Positions 1 to 7,917 of a stretch of 31,888 bases of DNA are shown piece after piece. The stretch is from Oscillospiraceae bacterium. Lineage in GTDB: Bacteria > Bacillota > Clostridia > Oscillospirales > Oscillospiraceae. Location: contig JAISDV010000144.1 of assembly GCA_031264545.1 (NCBI GenBank), positions 1 to 31,888 of the forward strand, in the 5' to 3' direction. Numbering within the stretch: the stretch's first letter is position 1; each line of letters begins with the position of its first letter. The position numbers were made by a program, and so were the translations under genes. The notes under the pieces are model-generated. The model was given only the letters and a program-made list of their open reading frames with translations. It made no database searches and was not told where the DNA came from.

Positions 1-2
1 CT

Positions 3-311
3 ACAGCGAGCGCGGTCGTTGCGGATGTGATCGACGCCGTCAAGCACGTCAAGGCCAGAAAATACCTGGACTGGGACGAGGCTCCGGCGGGCTACTTTAC
101 GGACAGCGCCTACCTGTCCTCCCGCTGGTATATGCGCGCGGCGACCTCACTCCAGCAGATCGGCTGGGCCTTCGGCAAGGTCAGCTTCGTCACCTATCCC
201 GGCGCGGCCGGCGACGAATACGCCTTCGCCACCGAGTCCTGCGACGAGAGCACCCTGCTCAGGCTCACAAGCGGGATGTCCGTCCGTTCCATGTTCAGGA
301 TCTTGGATTGA
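3..311 (+). CDS. hom: Homoserine dehydrogenase, C-terminal end (5' end outside window)
   Basis: This is the last ~102 codons of a reading frame already open at the left edge. It begins with TASAVVADVIDA, which matches the conserved GPTASAVVADV segment near the end of the homoserine dehydrogenase catalytic domain. The enzyme reduces aspartate semialdehyde to homoserine in threonine and methionine synthesis. After this segment comes a short tail (about 60 residues from SSRWYMRA to the stop) with the beta-alpha-beta look of a reduced ACT domain. It lacks the PGV-type loop of a full ACT domain, so classical threonine feedback may be altered. The next gene, aspartokinase, catalyses the first step of the same pathway. 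Identity rests on one motif plus gene context. Confidence 0.82.
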   Translation, partial: TASAVVADVIDAVKHVKARKYLDWDEAPAGYFTDSAYLSSRWYMRAATSLQQIGWAFGKVSFVTYPGAAGDEYAFATESCDESTLLRLTSGMSVRSMFRILD

Positions 312-378
312 CGGCAGAGGGCAAAATATCATAAACTGGTAATGCAGGCTGCGGCTCTCGTCCGGCCTTTCAATCCGG

Positions 379-404
379 GCCGGCAAAGGCGCCGGCGGCT
401 TTTT
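379..404 (+). terminator. Probable terminator after hom
   Basis: GCCGGC at 379-384 can pair with GCCGGC at 391-396, followed closely by five T residues (400-404). The left arm can also pair with CCGGCC at 362-367 (partner GGCCGG 378-383), so two mutually exclusive folds exist. It lies 67 bases after the hom stop. Confidence 0.5.
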
Positions 405-410
405 GTGTCA

Positions 411-446
411 AGCGCGTGCCGCCCGTCTGCGGGCGGGCGCTTTTTT
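411..446 (+). terminator. Second terminator-like hairpin before lysC
   Basis: CCGCCCG (419-425) pairs with CGGGCGG (430-436) around loop TCTG. After a 3-base bulge, AGCGC (411-415) pairs with GCGCT (437-441). The run of T residues at 441-446 follows at once. It has the form of an intrinsic terminator placed only 65 bases before the lysC start. Confidence 0.6.
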
Positions 447-449
447 GCG

Positions 450-473
450 CTGGGCGGACGGCTGTCCGCCCAG
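450..473 (+). other. Perfect hairpin just upstream of the lysC ribosome binding site
   Basis: CTGGGCGGAC (450-459) and GTCCGCCCAG (464-473) form a perfect 10-bp stem with loop GGCT. No T tract follows. It ends about 20 bases before the GAAAGGA ribosome binding site of lysC, so it could affect lysC expression or protect the 5' end of a processed message. Confidence 0.6.
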
Positions 474-511
474 CCGCGTGCCCAGTCCACCGAAAGGAAT
501 GGTCAAATCAT

Positions 512-1717
512 ATGCTTATCATACAGAAATTCGGCGGCAGCTCGGTTGCAGACGCCTCAAAGATCACGCGGGTCGCGGGCATCATCGCCGATTCTTTCTG
601 CGAGGGGAACGACATCGTCGCCGTTCTCTCCGCCCAGGGAGATACGACGGACGACCTGCTCCAAAAAGCGGCGGAGATAAATCCGAACCCTTCGAAGCGC
701 GAGCTGGACGTTCTTCTCTCGACCGGGGAGCAAATATCCGCAGCGCTTATGAGCATGGCCCTTGAAAAAATGGGCCTGCCCGTCGTTTCACTCACAGGCT
801 GGCAGGTCCAGATCAGTACGAATTTCAATTACGGCAACGCCCGTATCCGGTCGGTCTCCACGGAGCGGATACGCCAGGAGCTGGATAAGCGCCGCATCGT
901 GATCGTGACGGGCTTTCAGGGCGTCAACGGAACGGGCGACATAACAACCCTGGGCAGAGGCGGCTCGGATACCTCTGCCGTCGCCGTTGCCGCCGCCCTG
1001 CACGCCGACAGGTGCCAGATATTTACAGACGTCGAGGGCGTTTTCACGGCAGACCCGCGCAGGGTGCCGGGCGCCAGGAAGCTCGACGAGATAACCTATG
1101 ACGAGATGATGGAGCTTGCCTCTCTGGGCGCGCAGGTGCTTCATAACCGCAGCGTCGAAATGGCAAAGCGCTACGGAGTCAATCTCGAGGTGCTTTCCAG
1201 CTATGAGAGAAAGTCCGGCACAAAAGTCAAGGAGGTCGTTAAAAACGTGGAACAGATGAAAATCAGCGGAATCGCAAAGGACAATAACGTGGCGCGTATC
1301 GCCGTGGTCGGCGTTCCGGATGAACCGGGCGTGGCTTTCAGACTTTTCCGTGCGCTCGCGAACCACAGGATCAACGTGGACATCATCCTCCAGTCGATAG
1401 ACAGGAACGGAACCAACGACATCAGCTTCACCGTTTCCGAAGGCGACTATGAAAAGGCGCTCGAGCTGGTCGAAGAGCGCAGGGACACGCTCGGCTTCAA
1501 GGAGGTTTTCGGCGACAAGCACGTGGCCAAGGTCAGTATCGTCGGCGCGGGTATGCTCTCCTCATCCGGTATCGCCGCGATCATGTTCGAGGCGCTCAGT
1601 GAGGCGAAGATCAACATTCAGATGATCTCGACCAGTGAGATCAAGGTTTCGGTGCTCATCGACGAGGCCGGCGCAGACAGAGCCGTGCAGGTGATCCATA
1701 ATAAGTTCTTCGACTGA
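512..1717 (+). CDS. lysC: Aspartokinase (aspartate kinase)
   Basis: Phosphorylates aspartate to aspartyl-4-phosphate, the entry step to lysine, threonine, methionine and diaminopimelate. The 401-residue protein opens with the family signature KFGGSSVAD (residues 6-14). It carries the amino-acid kinase domain over about residues 1-240 (GRGGSDTSAVA, then FTDVEGVFTADPR) and two ACT domains from about residues 265 (VVGVPDEPGVAF) and 338 (VSIVGAGM). The length matches Firmicutes aspartokinase II. The ATG at 512 was chosen because the family N-terminus begins there and CGAAAGGA lies about 12 bases upstream; the open frame extends further 5' through the hairpin region without family-like sequence. 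It follows hom in the same direction, but hairpins at 379-473 separate the two. A possible internal start for a regulatory subunit is listed separately. Confidence 0.95.
   Translation: MLIIQKFGGSSVADASKITRVAGIIADSFCEGNDIVAVLSAQGDTTDDLLQKAAEINPNPSKRELDVLLSTGEQISAALMSMALEKMGLPVVSLTGWQVQISTNFNYGNARIRSVSTERIRQELDKRRIVIVTGFQGVNGTGDITTLGRGGSDTSAVAVAAALHADRCQIFTDVEGVFTADPRRVPGARKLDEITYDEMMELASLGAQVLHNRSVEMAKRYGVNLEVLSSYERKSGTKVKEVVKNVEQMKISGIAKDNNVARIAVVGVPDEPGVAFRLFRALANHRINVDIILQSIDRNGTNDISFTVSEGDYEKALELVEERRDTLGFKEVFGDKHVAKVSIVGAGMLSSSGIAAIMFEALSEAKINIQMISTSEIKVSVLIDEAGADRAVQVIHNKFFD
1229..1249 (+). promoter_or_regulatory. Possible internal ribosome binding site and in-frame GTG within lysC
   Basis: AAGGAGGT at 1229-1236 is an almost perfect Shine-Dalgarno sequence inside lysC. 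It lies 11 bases before an in-frame GTG (1247) and 20 before an in-frame ATG (1256). Translation from here would give a ~153-156 residue product containing both ACT domains only. Bacillus subtilis aspartokinase II makes such a beta subunit from an internal start. The motif also encodes Lys-Glu-Val, so chance is possible. Confidence 0.4.
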
Positions 1718-1743
1718 GCTTTGCGCTTCCCGCAGAATAAACG

Positions 1744-1777
1744 CCCGCGCCCAAAGCCTTAAGGCCTCGGGCGCGGG
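1744..1777. terminator. Terminator between convergent lysC and htrA
   Basis: CCCGCGCCC (1744-1752) pairs perfectly with GGGCGCGGG (1769-1777), and the loop holds a further GCCTTAAGGC palindrome. It sits between the convergent lysC and protease genes. The flanking T tracts are weak, so it is read as a bidirectional terminator with moderate confidence. Confidence 0.65.
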
Positions 1778-1796
1778 TATTATATAAAATCCAGCG

Positions 1797-3239
1797 TCAG
1801 AATGTCGGGAGCTCCGGGCGGGCGCCGTTCCCGCCGCCAGGGGTTTCATCCGGCGTCGGCGCAGGCTCCACGCTGCCTGAGGTGCTGCTCGCCGGCACAC
1901 TTTCGTCAAGCGTCACGATAATACTGAAATATTCGCCCTGGCGGAAAACCTCAAGCGTCACCGTATCGCCGGCCTTGTAGTCTTTCTTCGCGTTTGTCAG
2001 CTCCGAGAAACTTTTAATCTCCGTATCGCCGATCTTGGTGATGATATCGCCGACCTTCAGCCCGGCTTTCTCACTGCAGCTGCCCGCCTCGACAGAGTAG
2101 ACATAGGCACCTTCAGCCATATTGAAATACTGAGCAGGTGCGACACTGACGTCTCCAACTACGATACCGAAGCTCGCCTTGCCGCTGACGTAGCCTTGGG
2201 TGATGAGCTGATCGATAATATCCGTCACATCATTGATCGGGATGGCAAAGCCCAGCCCTTCGACCCCGGTGTCGGCATATTTGGCGGTGACGATGCCGAT
2301 GACCTCGCCCTTGTTGTTATAGACCGGGCCGCCGGAGTTGCCCTCATTGACCGCCGCGGAAATCTGAATCATATTATTCGTTGTGGCCTGATTGGTGACG
2401 GCATCCCGCGTGGTGATATCTCTGTCCAACGCGCTGACTATGCCGTCGGTCATGGAAAAGCTCAGCTCGCCCAAGGGATTTCCAATCGCGTAGACCATTT
2501 CTCCGACCTGGAGCTTATCGCTGTTGCCGAGGGTCGCCGCCGAAAGGCCGGTCGCGTTGATTTTGAGCACCGCAATATCGCTTGCCTCCTCGACGCCCAC
2601 GATACTCGCGTCGAGACGGTCGCCGTTGGAGAGGATCACGGAGACCTTGTAGTTTCCCTTGTAGGCGTCCGAGATGACATGGTAATTGGTCACGACATAG
2701 CCGTCACCCGTCACGACAAAGCCGGAGCCTGAAACCGCGGAGGTCGACTGCATACCGAAATAATTGGTGTAGGTGATCTCCGTCGAGACGCCGACTGCCT
2801 GCGCGCAGCCGAGACTGTAGATTTCCGAGCCGGTCATCATTTCGCCGGAGGAAACGGGTCTGGCCGTCTGCGTACTCCCGGAATCCGAATCGGCGATATT
2901 CAGCTTGCCGCCGCTATAATCCGCCCCCGCATAGGAGTCAGGCAGCTGCGTTGCGACCAGCACGCCGCCAACGCCGCCGCCGAGCAGCGCACAGACAAGG
3001 CATGCGGCAATCAAGCCGCCTATCCCGACACCACGCTTTGCTTTCGGCCGCTCAGGCGGCCTGACGGGCGGCGTATAATACGTTCTGGGAGAAGGCTGCT
3101 CCTCGATGCTGGGAACGAAGTTTGCGTCCATGTAGGAACGGTGCGGAATGCTTTCACCTGAAAACCGGTATTCTGAGCTCTGTTCACCGGGCGGAGTGTC
3201 TATGCTCTCCCAACCGGCGTTTTCGTCCTGATCATACAT
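1797..3239 (-). CDS. htrA: HtrA/DegP-type membrane-anchored serine protease with PDZ domain
   Basis: A 480-residue envelope quality-control protease that should degrade or refold misfolded proteins outside the membrane. A proline-rich cytoplasmic N-terminus (about residues 1-70) is followed by one membrane segment (about 72-96). The trypsin-like domain has the full catalytic triad: His187 in TNYHVI, Asp221 in SDIAVL and Ser302 in GNSGGP. One PDZ domain covers about residues 356-446 (AGLKVGDII), and the tail is Ser/Pro/Gly-rich. The start at 3239 was chosen over an upstream start (3311) because AAGGAGGT lies 8 bases before this ATG. The gene stands alone, divergent from the XRE-lepA pair and convergent with lysC. 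No promoter could be fixed with confidence in the AT-rich stretch 3300-3400. Confidence 0.93.
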   Translation of the reverse strand: MYDQDENAGWESIDTPPGEQSSEYRFSGESIPHRSYMDANFVPSIEEQPSPRTYYTPPVRPPERPKAKRGVGIGGLIAACLVCALLGGGVGGVLVATQLPDSYAGADYSGGKLNIADSDSGSTQTARPVSSGEMMTGSEIYSLGCAQAVGVSTEITYTNYFGMQSTSAVSGSGFVVTGDGYVVTNYHVISDAYKGNYKVSVILSNGDRLDASIVGVEEASDIAVLKINATGLSAATLGNSDKLQVGEMVYAIGNPLGELSFSMTDGIVSALDRDITTRDAVTNQATTNNMIQISAAVNEGNSGGPVYNNKGEVIGIVTAKYADTGVEGLGFAIPINDVTDIIDQLITQGYVSGKASFGIVVGDVSVAPAQYFNMAEGAYVYSVEAGSCSEKAGLKVGDIITKIGDTEIKSFSELTNAKKDYKAGDTVTLEVFRQGEYFSIIVTLDESVPASSTSGSVEPAPTPDETPGGGNGARPELPTF

Positions 3240-3405
3240 TATTGTATACCTCCTTGGCAGCTGTCTTTTGGGGATAGGCACATCCTTGACTGCCGTTATC
3301 CTATAATGCATTTATGACGCACAAATGAACAAAAGCGGAAAAATATTTGAACATTTTATGCATAATTTTTGAAGGCTGCCGGGCGGCCGCGGGCACAGGT
3401 TTTTG

Positions 3406-3434
3406 TTTACAAATGGCCGCCGCGACATTATAAT
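3406..3434 (+). promoter_or_regulatory. Sigma-A promoter for XRE regulator and lepA
   Basis: TTTACA (3406-3411) and a perfect TATAAT (3429-3434) are separated by 17 bases. The predicted start of transcription is about 25 bases before the regulator start at 3468, giving a short leader with a GGAGGTG ribosome binding site. Confidence 0.75.
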
Positions 3435-3467
3435 ACAAAAAGTAATCACGCACGGAGGTGAGCGGAC

Positions 3468-3926
3468 ATGGACAGCGGATTCAGCGGCGCGCTTTCCGAG
3501 CTTCGGCGCTCGCGGGATCTCAGCCAGAGAAAGCTCGCCGGCGACCTTCACATCAGCCAGTCCCTGCTTTCCCATTATGAAAACGGCACGCGGGAGCCGG
3601 GCCTGCTCCTTGTCTGCCGCATCTGCGACTATTTCGGAGTGACCGCAGATTTTCTCCTCGGAAGAGGCGGCTCCGACGCGGGCTGTCTCCCGGCCGCTTT
3701 CACCGCGCTTATGCAGGCGCTTGACGGCGGCGGGAGCGCGCTGCGGCTGACCGCCCTCGGGTATCTCGGTCACGCAGCCGAAAAGCTGCGCTTGTGGCTC
3801 GACGGCGCAGGCCCCGTCCCATTGGCCGAGCTGGCCGCGGCCATGACGCAGGCGGAGCTGGAAACCGCGCGTCTCGCCGGCGAAGCCCGCGCTATAAATT
3901 CAGGTTTGAAGCCTTCCCTGGAGTAA
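3468..3926 (+). CDS. XRE-family transcriptional regulator
   Basis: A 152-residue protein with an N-terminal Cro/C1-type helix-turn-helix at about residues 7-62. Visible signatures are LRRSRDLSQRKLA, the recognition-helix region ISQSLLSHYENGTREP and the closing CDYFGVTADFLLGR. The remaining ~85 residues are Ala/Leu-rich and probably helical, with no domain I recognise; they may dimerise or sense a ligand. ACGGAGGTG ends eight bases before the ATG. lepA starts 4 bases after its stop and no terminator intervenes, so both are probably read from the promoter at 3406-3434. The target genes cannot be told from sequence; autoregulation of this promoter is plausible but no clear operator palindrome was seen. 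Confidence 0.88.
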   Translation: MDSGFSGALSELRRSRDLSQRKLAGDLHISQSLLSHYENGTREPGLLLVCRICDYFGVTADFLLGRGGSDAGCLPAAFTALMQALDGGGSALRLTALGYLGHAAEKLRLWLDGAGPVPLAELAAAMTQAELETARLAGEARAINSGLKPSLE

Positions 3927-3930
3927 CGCC

Positions 3931-5733
<1,803 letters not shown>

Positions 5734-5736
<3 letters not shown>

Positions 5737-5831
5737 GAAATAGTTTCTATGAAACTATTTCTTACGCGCATGTGCGCACTCTGTGCGCACGCGCTTGGAT
5801 TTCATGCCGCGGCGCGGGTCGCGTCTCGCGC
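5734..5831. repeat. Compound palindromic repeat, copy A (after lepA)
   Basis: This copy has two hairpins and a conserved tail. TAAGAAATAGTTTC (5734-5747) pairs perfectly with 5751-5764 around loop TAT. A second palindrome follows (GTGCGCAC, TCT, GTGCGCAC within 5765-5792, flanked by GCGC). Then comes GCTTGGATTTCATGCC and GCGGCGCGGGTCGCG. Nearly the same string occurs inverted at 31805-31888, and parts recur at 7017-7079 and 25354-25430. The lepA stop codon is part of the first stem. The first hairpin may also end lepA transcripts, although its stem is AT-rich. Confidence 0.8.
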
Positions 5832-5864
5832 TATGATACGCGGTCAATGAGGCGCGCCGCCGCC

Positions 5865-6443
5865 CTATGAGAGGACAGTGCCCTCGACCAGCAGCTTTAT
5901 CCCGATGCCGATCAGCACCAGCCCTCCGGCGAGGCCCGCGCCCTTTCCCGAGCCCTTCGGCAGCCGTGAACAGAGCCGGCCGCCCAGAATGCAGATCAGG
6001 AAGGTCGTCCCGCCGATGATGAGACAGGTCGGAAGGATGCGTGTCTCCGTGAAGGCCAGGCTGGCGCCGACCGCCAGCGCGTCGATGCTCGTGGCGAGGG
6101 CAAGCACCAGGGCTCTCGGATGACTGAAGCTTCCGCCGGCCGCCGCTTCTTTCCCTTTTTCCGCGCCGCCCTTTATCGCGTCCACCAGCATTTTAGCTCC
6201 GACGAAGCTCAGCAGGAAAAAGCTGATATAAGGACCGGCGCTCATGAGCTTTCCGCTTACGGTTCCGGCAAGGCAGAAGCCGGCCAGCGGCATCAGCGCC
6301 TGGAAAAAGCCGAAATAGACCGCATACCTGAGCGTGTTTTTCATTCCCCCGCGCGGACAGGAAAGCCCTTCGCCCACGGTGACGGCAAACGCGTCCATCG
6401 AAAGACTCGCGCCGATAAACAGACAGGTCAGAATTTGTTCCAA
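5865..6443 (-). CDS. mntP: MntP-type manganese efflux protein
   Basis: A 192-residue membrane protein with about six hydrophobic segments, of normal size for MntP (YebN). It has the two duplicated acidic signatures of the family, LSMDAFAVTVGEG near residue 14 and ATSIDALAVGASLAF in the second half; the aspartates are thought to line the manganese path. It should export Mn(II) from the cytoplasm. The start is TTG at 6443, preceded by GGAGGGGG; no ATG gives a complete first helix. The gene is divergent from tadA. The leader between promoter and start was checked for a yybP-ykoY manganese riboswitch and none was recognisable. Confidence 0.9.
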   Translation of the reverse strand: MEQILTCLFIGASLSMDAFAVTVGEGLSCPRGGMKNTLRYAVYFGFFQALMPLAGFCLAGTVSGKLMSAGPYISFFLLSFVGAKMLVDAIKGGAEKGKEAAAGGSFSHPRALVLALATSIDALAVGASLAFTETRILPTCLIIGGTTFLICILGGRLCSRLPKGSGKGAGLAGGLVLIGIGIKLLVEGTVLS

Positions 6444-6526
6444 CAGTTCCCCCTCCAGATAAGTCGTGACAGGTCCGCCCTGCTGCGGCGCCTTTCCGGC
6501 GCGGGGCCGCTCAGGCGGCGTTTTGC

Positions 6527-6556
6527 GTTATAAATTCCGGTTCTTAATCCGGCCAA
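6527..6556 (-). promoter_or_regulatory. Candidate promoter of mntP
   Basis: On the minus strand TTGGCC (6551-6556) and TATAAC (6527-6532) are 18 bases apart, giving a leader of about 75 bases before the TTG start. The match to consensus is partial. Confidence 0.4.
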
Positions 6557-6574
6557 GCGAATGCGAGGTCTTTT

Positions 6575-7024
6575 ATGGATCATGAAATATATATGCGCCT
6601 GGCTTTGGCGCTTGCACAGGAAGCCGCCGCCGCCGGAGAGGTTCCCGTAGGCTGCGTGATCGCGGACGAGAGCGGAGCCGTGGTCGGCTCCGGCCGGAAC
6701 ACGCGCGAAGCGGTCCGCTCCGCCCTTGGCCACGCTGAGCTGTCCGCGATCGACGCGGCCTGCCGCGCAAGAAACGACTGGCGGCTTGACGGCTGCACGC
6801 TGTACGTCACGCTCGAGCCCTGCCCAATGTGCGCCGGCGCGATCATCAATGCCCGCATCCCGCGCGTTGTTTTCGGCGCGAGGGAACCGAGCCTCGGTTC
6901 CTGCGTCAGCGTGATCGACCTGTTTTCCGAGCGCTACGGGCACCGCCCCGCTGTTTATGCCGGGGTCCTCGAATCGGATTGCGCCGCGCTTGTACGCGGT
7001 TTCTTTGAAAGACTGCGCGCTTGA
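6575..7024 (+). CDS. tadA: tRNA-specific adenosine deaminase (TadA)
   Basis: Deaminates adenosine-34 to inosine in tRNA-Arg(ACG), allowing wobble decoding. The 149-residue protein has the cytidine-deaminase fold: HAE at residues 53-55 (zinc ligand and proton-shuttle glutamate) and PCPMCAG at 82-88, with Cys83 and Cys86 as zinc ligands. The motif DLFSERYGHRP near residue 120 is also typical of TadA. GAGGT lies five bases before the ATG. The gene is divergent from mntP and convergent with a phosphoribosyltransferase. Its TGA stop lies inside a copy of the dispersed palindromic repeat (GCGCTTGAATTTAATGCC), so the repeat sets the last codon of the gene. Confidence 0.95.
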   Translation: MDHEIYMRLALALAQEAAAAGEVPVGCVIADESGAVVGSGRNTREAVRSALGHAELSAIDAACRARNDWRLDGCTLYVTLEPCPMCAGAIINARIPRVVFGAREPSLGSCVSVIDLFSERYGHRPAVYAGVLESDCAALVRGFFERLRA

Positions 7025-7079
7025 ATTTAATGCCGCGGCGCGGTTCGCGCTGCATGGCGTTTTTTACGCGCATGTGCGC
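7017..7079. repeat. Compound palindromic repeat, copy C (tadA 3' end)
   Basis: GCGCTTGAATTTAATGCC then GCGGCGCGGTTCGCG matches the tail of copy A with few changes. It is followed by TTTTTTACGCGCATGTGCGC, which matches the junction between the two hairpins in copies A and B. The order of parts is rearranged relative to copy A, as if the unit were tandem or circularly permuted. The tadA stop codon falls inside it. Confidence 0.7.
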
Positions 7080-7093
7080 TTACAGGGTACAAA

Positions 7094-7123
7094 AAACCGT
7101 TTCCCGGACCGGGAAACGGTTTT
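7094..7123. terminator. Bidirectional terminator between tadA and the phosphoribosyltransferase
   Basis: AAACCGTTTCCCGG (7094-7107) and its exact complement (7109-7122) flank a single A. The palindrome is bordered by a run of A residues on the left and TTTT on the right, so it can act in both directions between these convergent genes. Confidence 0.9.
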
Positions 7124-7131
7124 CGGCATTT

Positions 7132-7695
7132 TTATTTCTGAGGCTTCGGACTTCCGTCCGCATTGAAAAGAGGCAGAGGCGCAAGGAAAACGACGTCGTC
7201 ACGCTTCTGCGCCTCGCCCTCCGCAAGAATGAACATCCGTCCGGCAATGACCGCGCCCGCCTTTTCGACAAGCTCCTCGACCGCTTTGAGCGATTCGCCT
7301 GTGGATATCACGTCGTCTACGATGAGAATGCGTTTTCCGCGCATCGCATCCGCATCCGCCCTGTCGAGCACCAGCTTCTGCACCCTTTCGGTGGTGATGG
7401 ACTTCACCTCGACCTCAAAAACGCCCGTCATATAGAGCTTAGGGGACTTGCGGGCGAGAAAATACCGATTATTTCCGCTCTGGCGGGCCATTTCATACAG
7501 CAGCGGGATGCTCTTTGCCTCCGGCGCGAGCAGATAGTCGTAATCCGGAGCTCTTTCAAGCAGCGCCTTCGCACAGTGGACAGTCAGCGCCACATCCCCG
7601 AAAATCACGAACGCACCGATATAGAGCTCGTCGGAAACACGGCATACGGGCAGCTCGCGTTTCAATCCGGCAATGTCTATTTCATAGCTGTGCAT
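7132..7695 (-). CDS. PRPP-dependent phosphoribosyltransferase, Apt-like
   Basis: A 187-residue type-I phosphoribosyltransferase. The PRPP-binding loop is ILIVDDVISTGES at about residues 120-132. LAPEAKSIPLLYEMA near residue 55 and the ARKSPKLY segment resemble adenine phosphoribosyltransferase, so purine salvage (base plus PRPP to nucleotide) is the best guess. It differs from typical Apt in the hood region, and a regulatory PRTase role cannot be excluded. The ATG at 7695 has GGGAGGACG just upstream. It is a single-gene unit with its own promoter (7847-7874) and a leader of about 145 bases containing a 9-bp inverted repeat. A strong terminator follows the stop. Confidence 0.82.
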   Translation of the reverse strand: MHSYEIDIAGLKRELPVCRVSDELYIGAFVIFGDVALTVHCAKALLERAPDYDYLLAPEAKSIPLLYEMARQSGNNRYFLARKSPKLYMTGVFEVEVKSITTERVQKLVLDRADADAMRGKRILIVDDVISTGESLKAVEELVEKAGAVIAGRMFILAEGEAQKRDDVVFLAPLPLFNADGSPKPQK

Positions 7696-7784
7696 CTCCG
7701 CGTCCTCCCGAAATTGTACCGCCGCTCGGAACGCGCGCGCTCAGCCGGAGGCGGCGCCCTCCAAGGGCAGCGATTCAGAACCAG

Positions 7785-7834
7785 ATTCACAGCGCAAACC
7801 GACGCCCAAGCAACCGCTTTTCCGTGCTGTGAAT
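7785..7834 (-). other. Inverted repeat in the phosphoribosyltransferase leader
   Basis: ATTCACAGC (7785-7793) and GCTGTGAAT (7826-7834) are perfect complements flanking a 32-base loop. They lie just downstream of the predicted -10 of the phosphoribosyltransferase promoter, so they would be transcribed near the 5' end. No known riboswitch consensus was recognised. Confidence 0.5.
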
Positions 7835-7846
7835 TCAGGCTCTTAT

Positions 7847-7874
7847 ATTATACCGAAAGCCTCGAAAAAAGCAA
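7847..7874 (-). promoter_or_regulatory. Promoter of the phosphoribosyltransferase gene
   Basis: On the minus strand TTGCTT (7869-7874) and a perfect TATAAT (7847-7852) are 16 bases apart. Transcription would start near 7840, about 145 bases before the start codon at 7695. Confidence 0.65.
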
Positions 7875-7917
7875 GCGCAACTTCCGCGCGCTCCCGCGCG
7901 GATTCCGGTGAAAAGGC

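Noticed and set aside
312..511. Lysine riboswitch (L-box) upstream of lysC
   Set aside because: The gap is filled by three short GC-rich hairpins and lacks the multi-helix L-box core and its conserved purine-rich junction strings.
6444..6574. yybP-ykoY manganese riboswitch before mntP
   Set aside because: The leader is about 75 bases and shows GC-rich stems but none of the conserved loop strings of the class that I could recognise.
7021..7911. Plus-strand open frame of about 296 codons after tadA
   Set aside because: It runs through the repeat, the bidirectional terminator and the antisense of the phosphoribosyltransferase, has no ribosome binding site and no family-like sequence.
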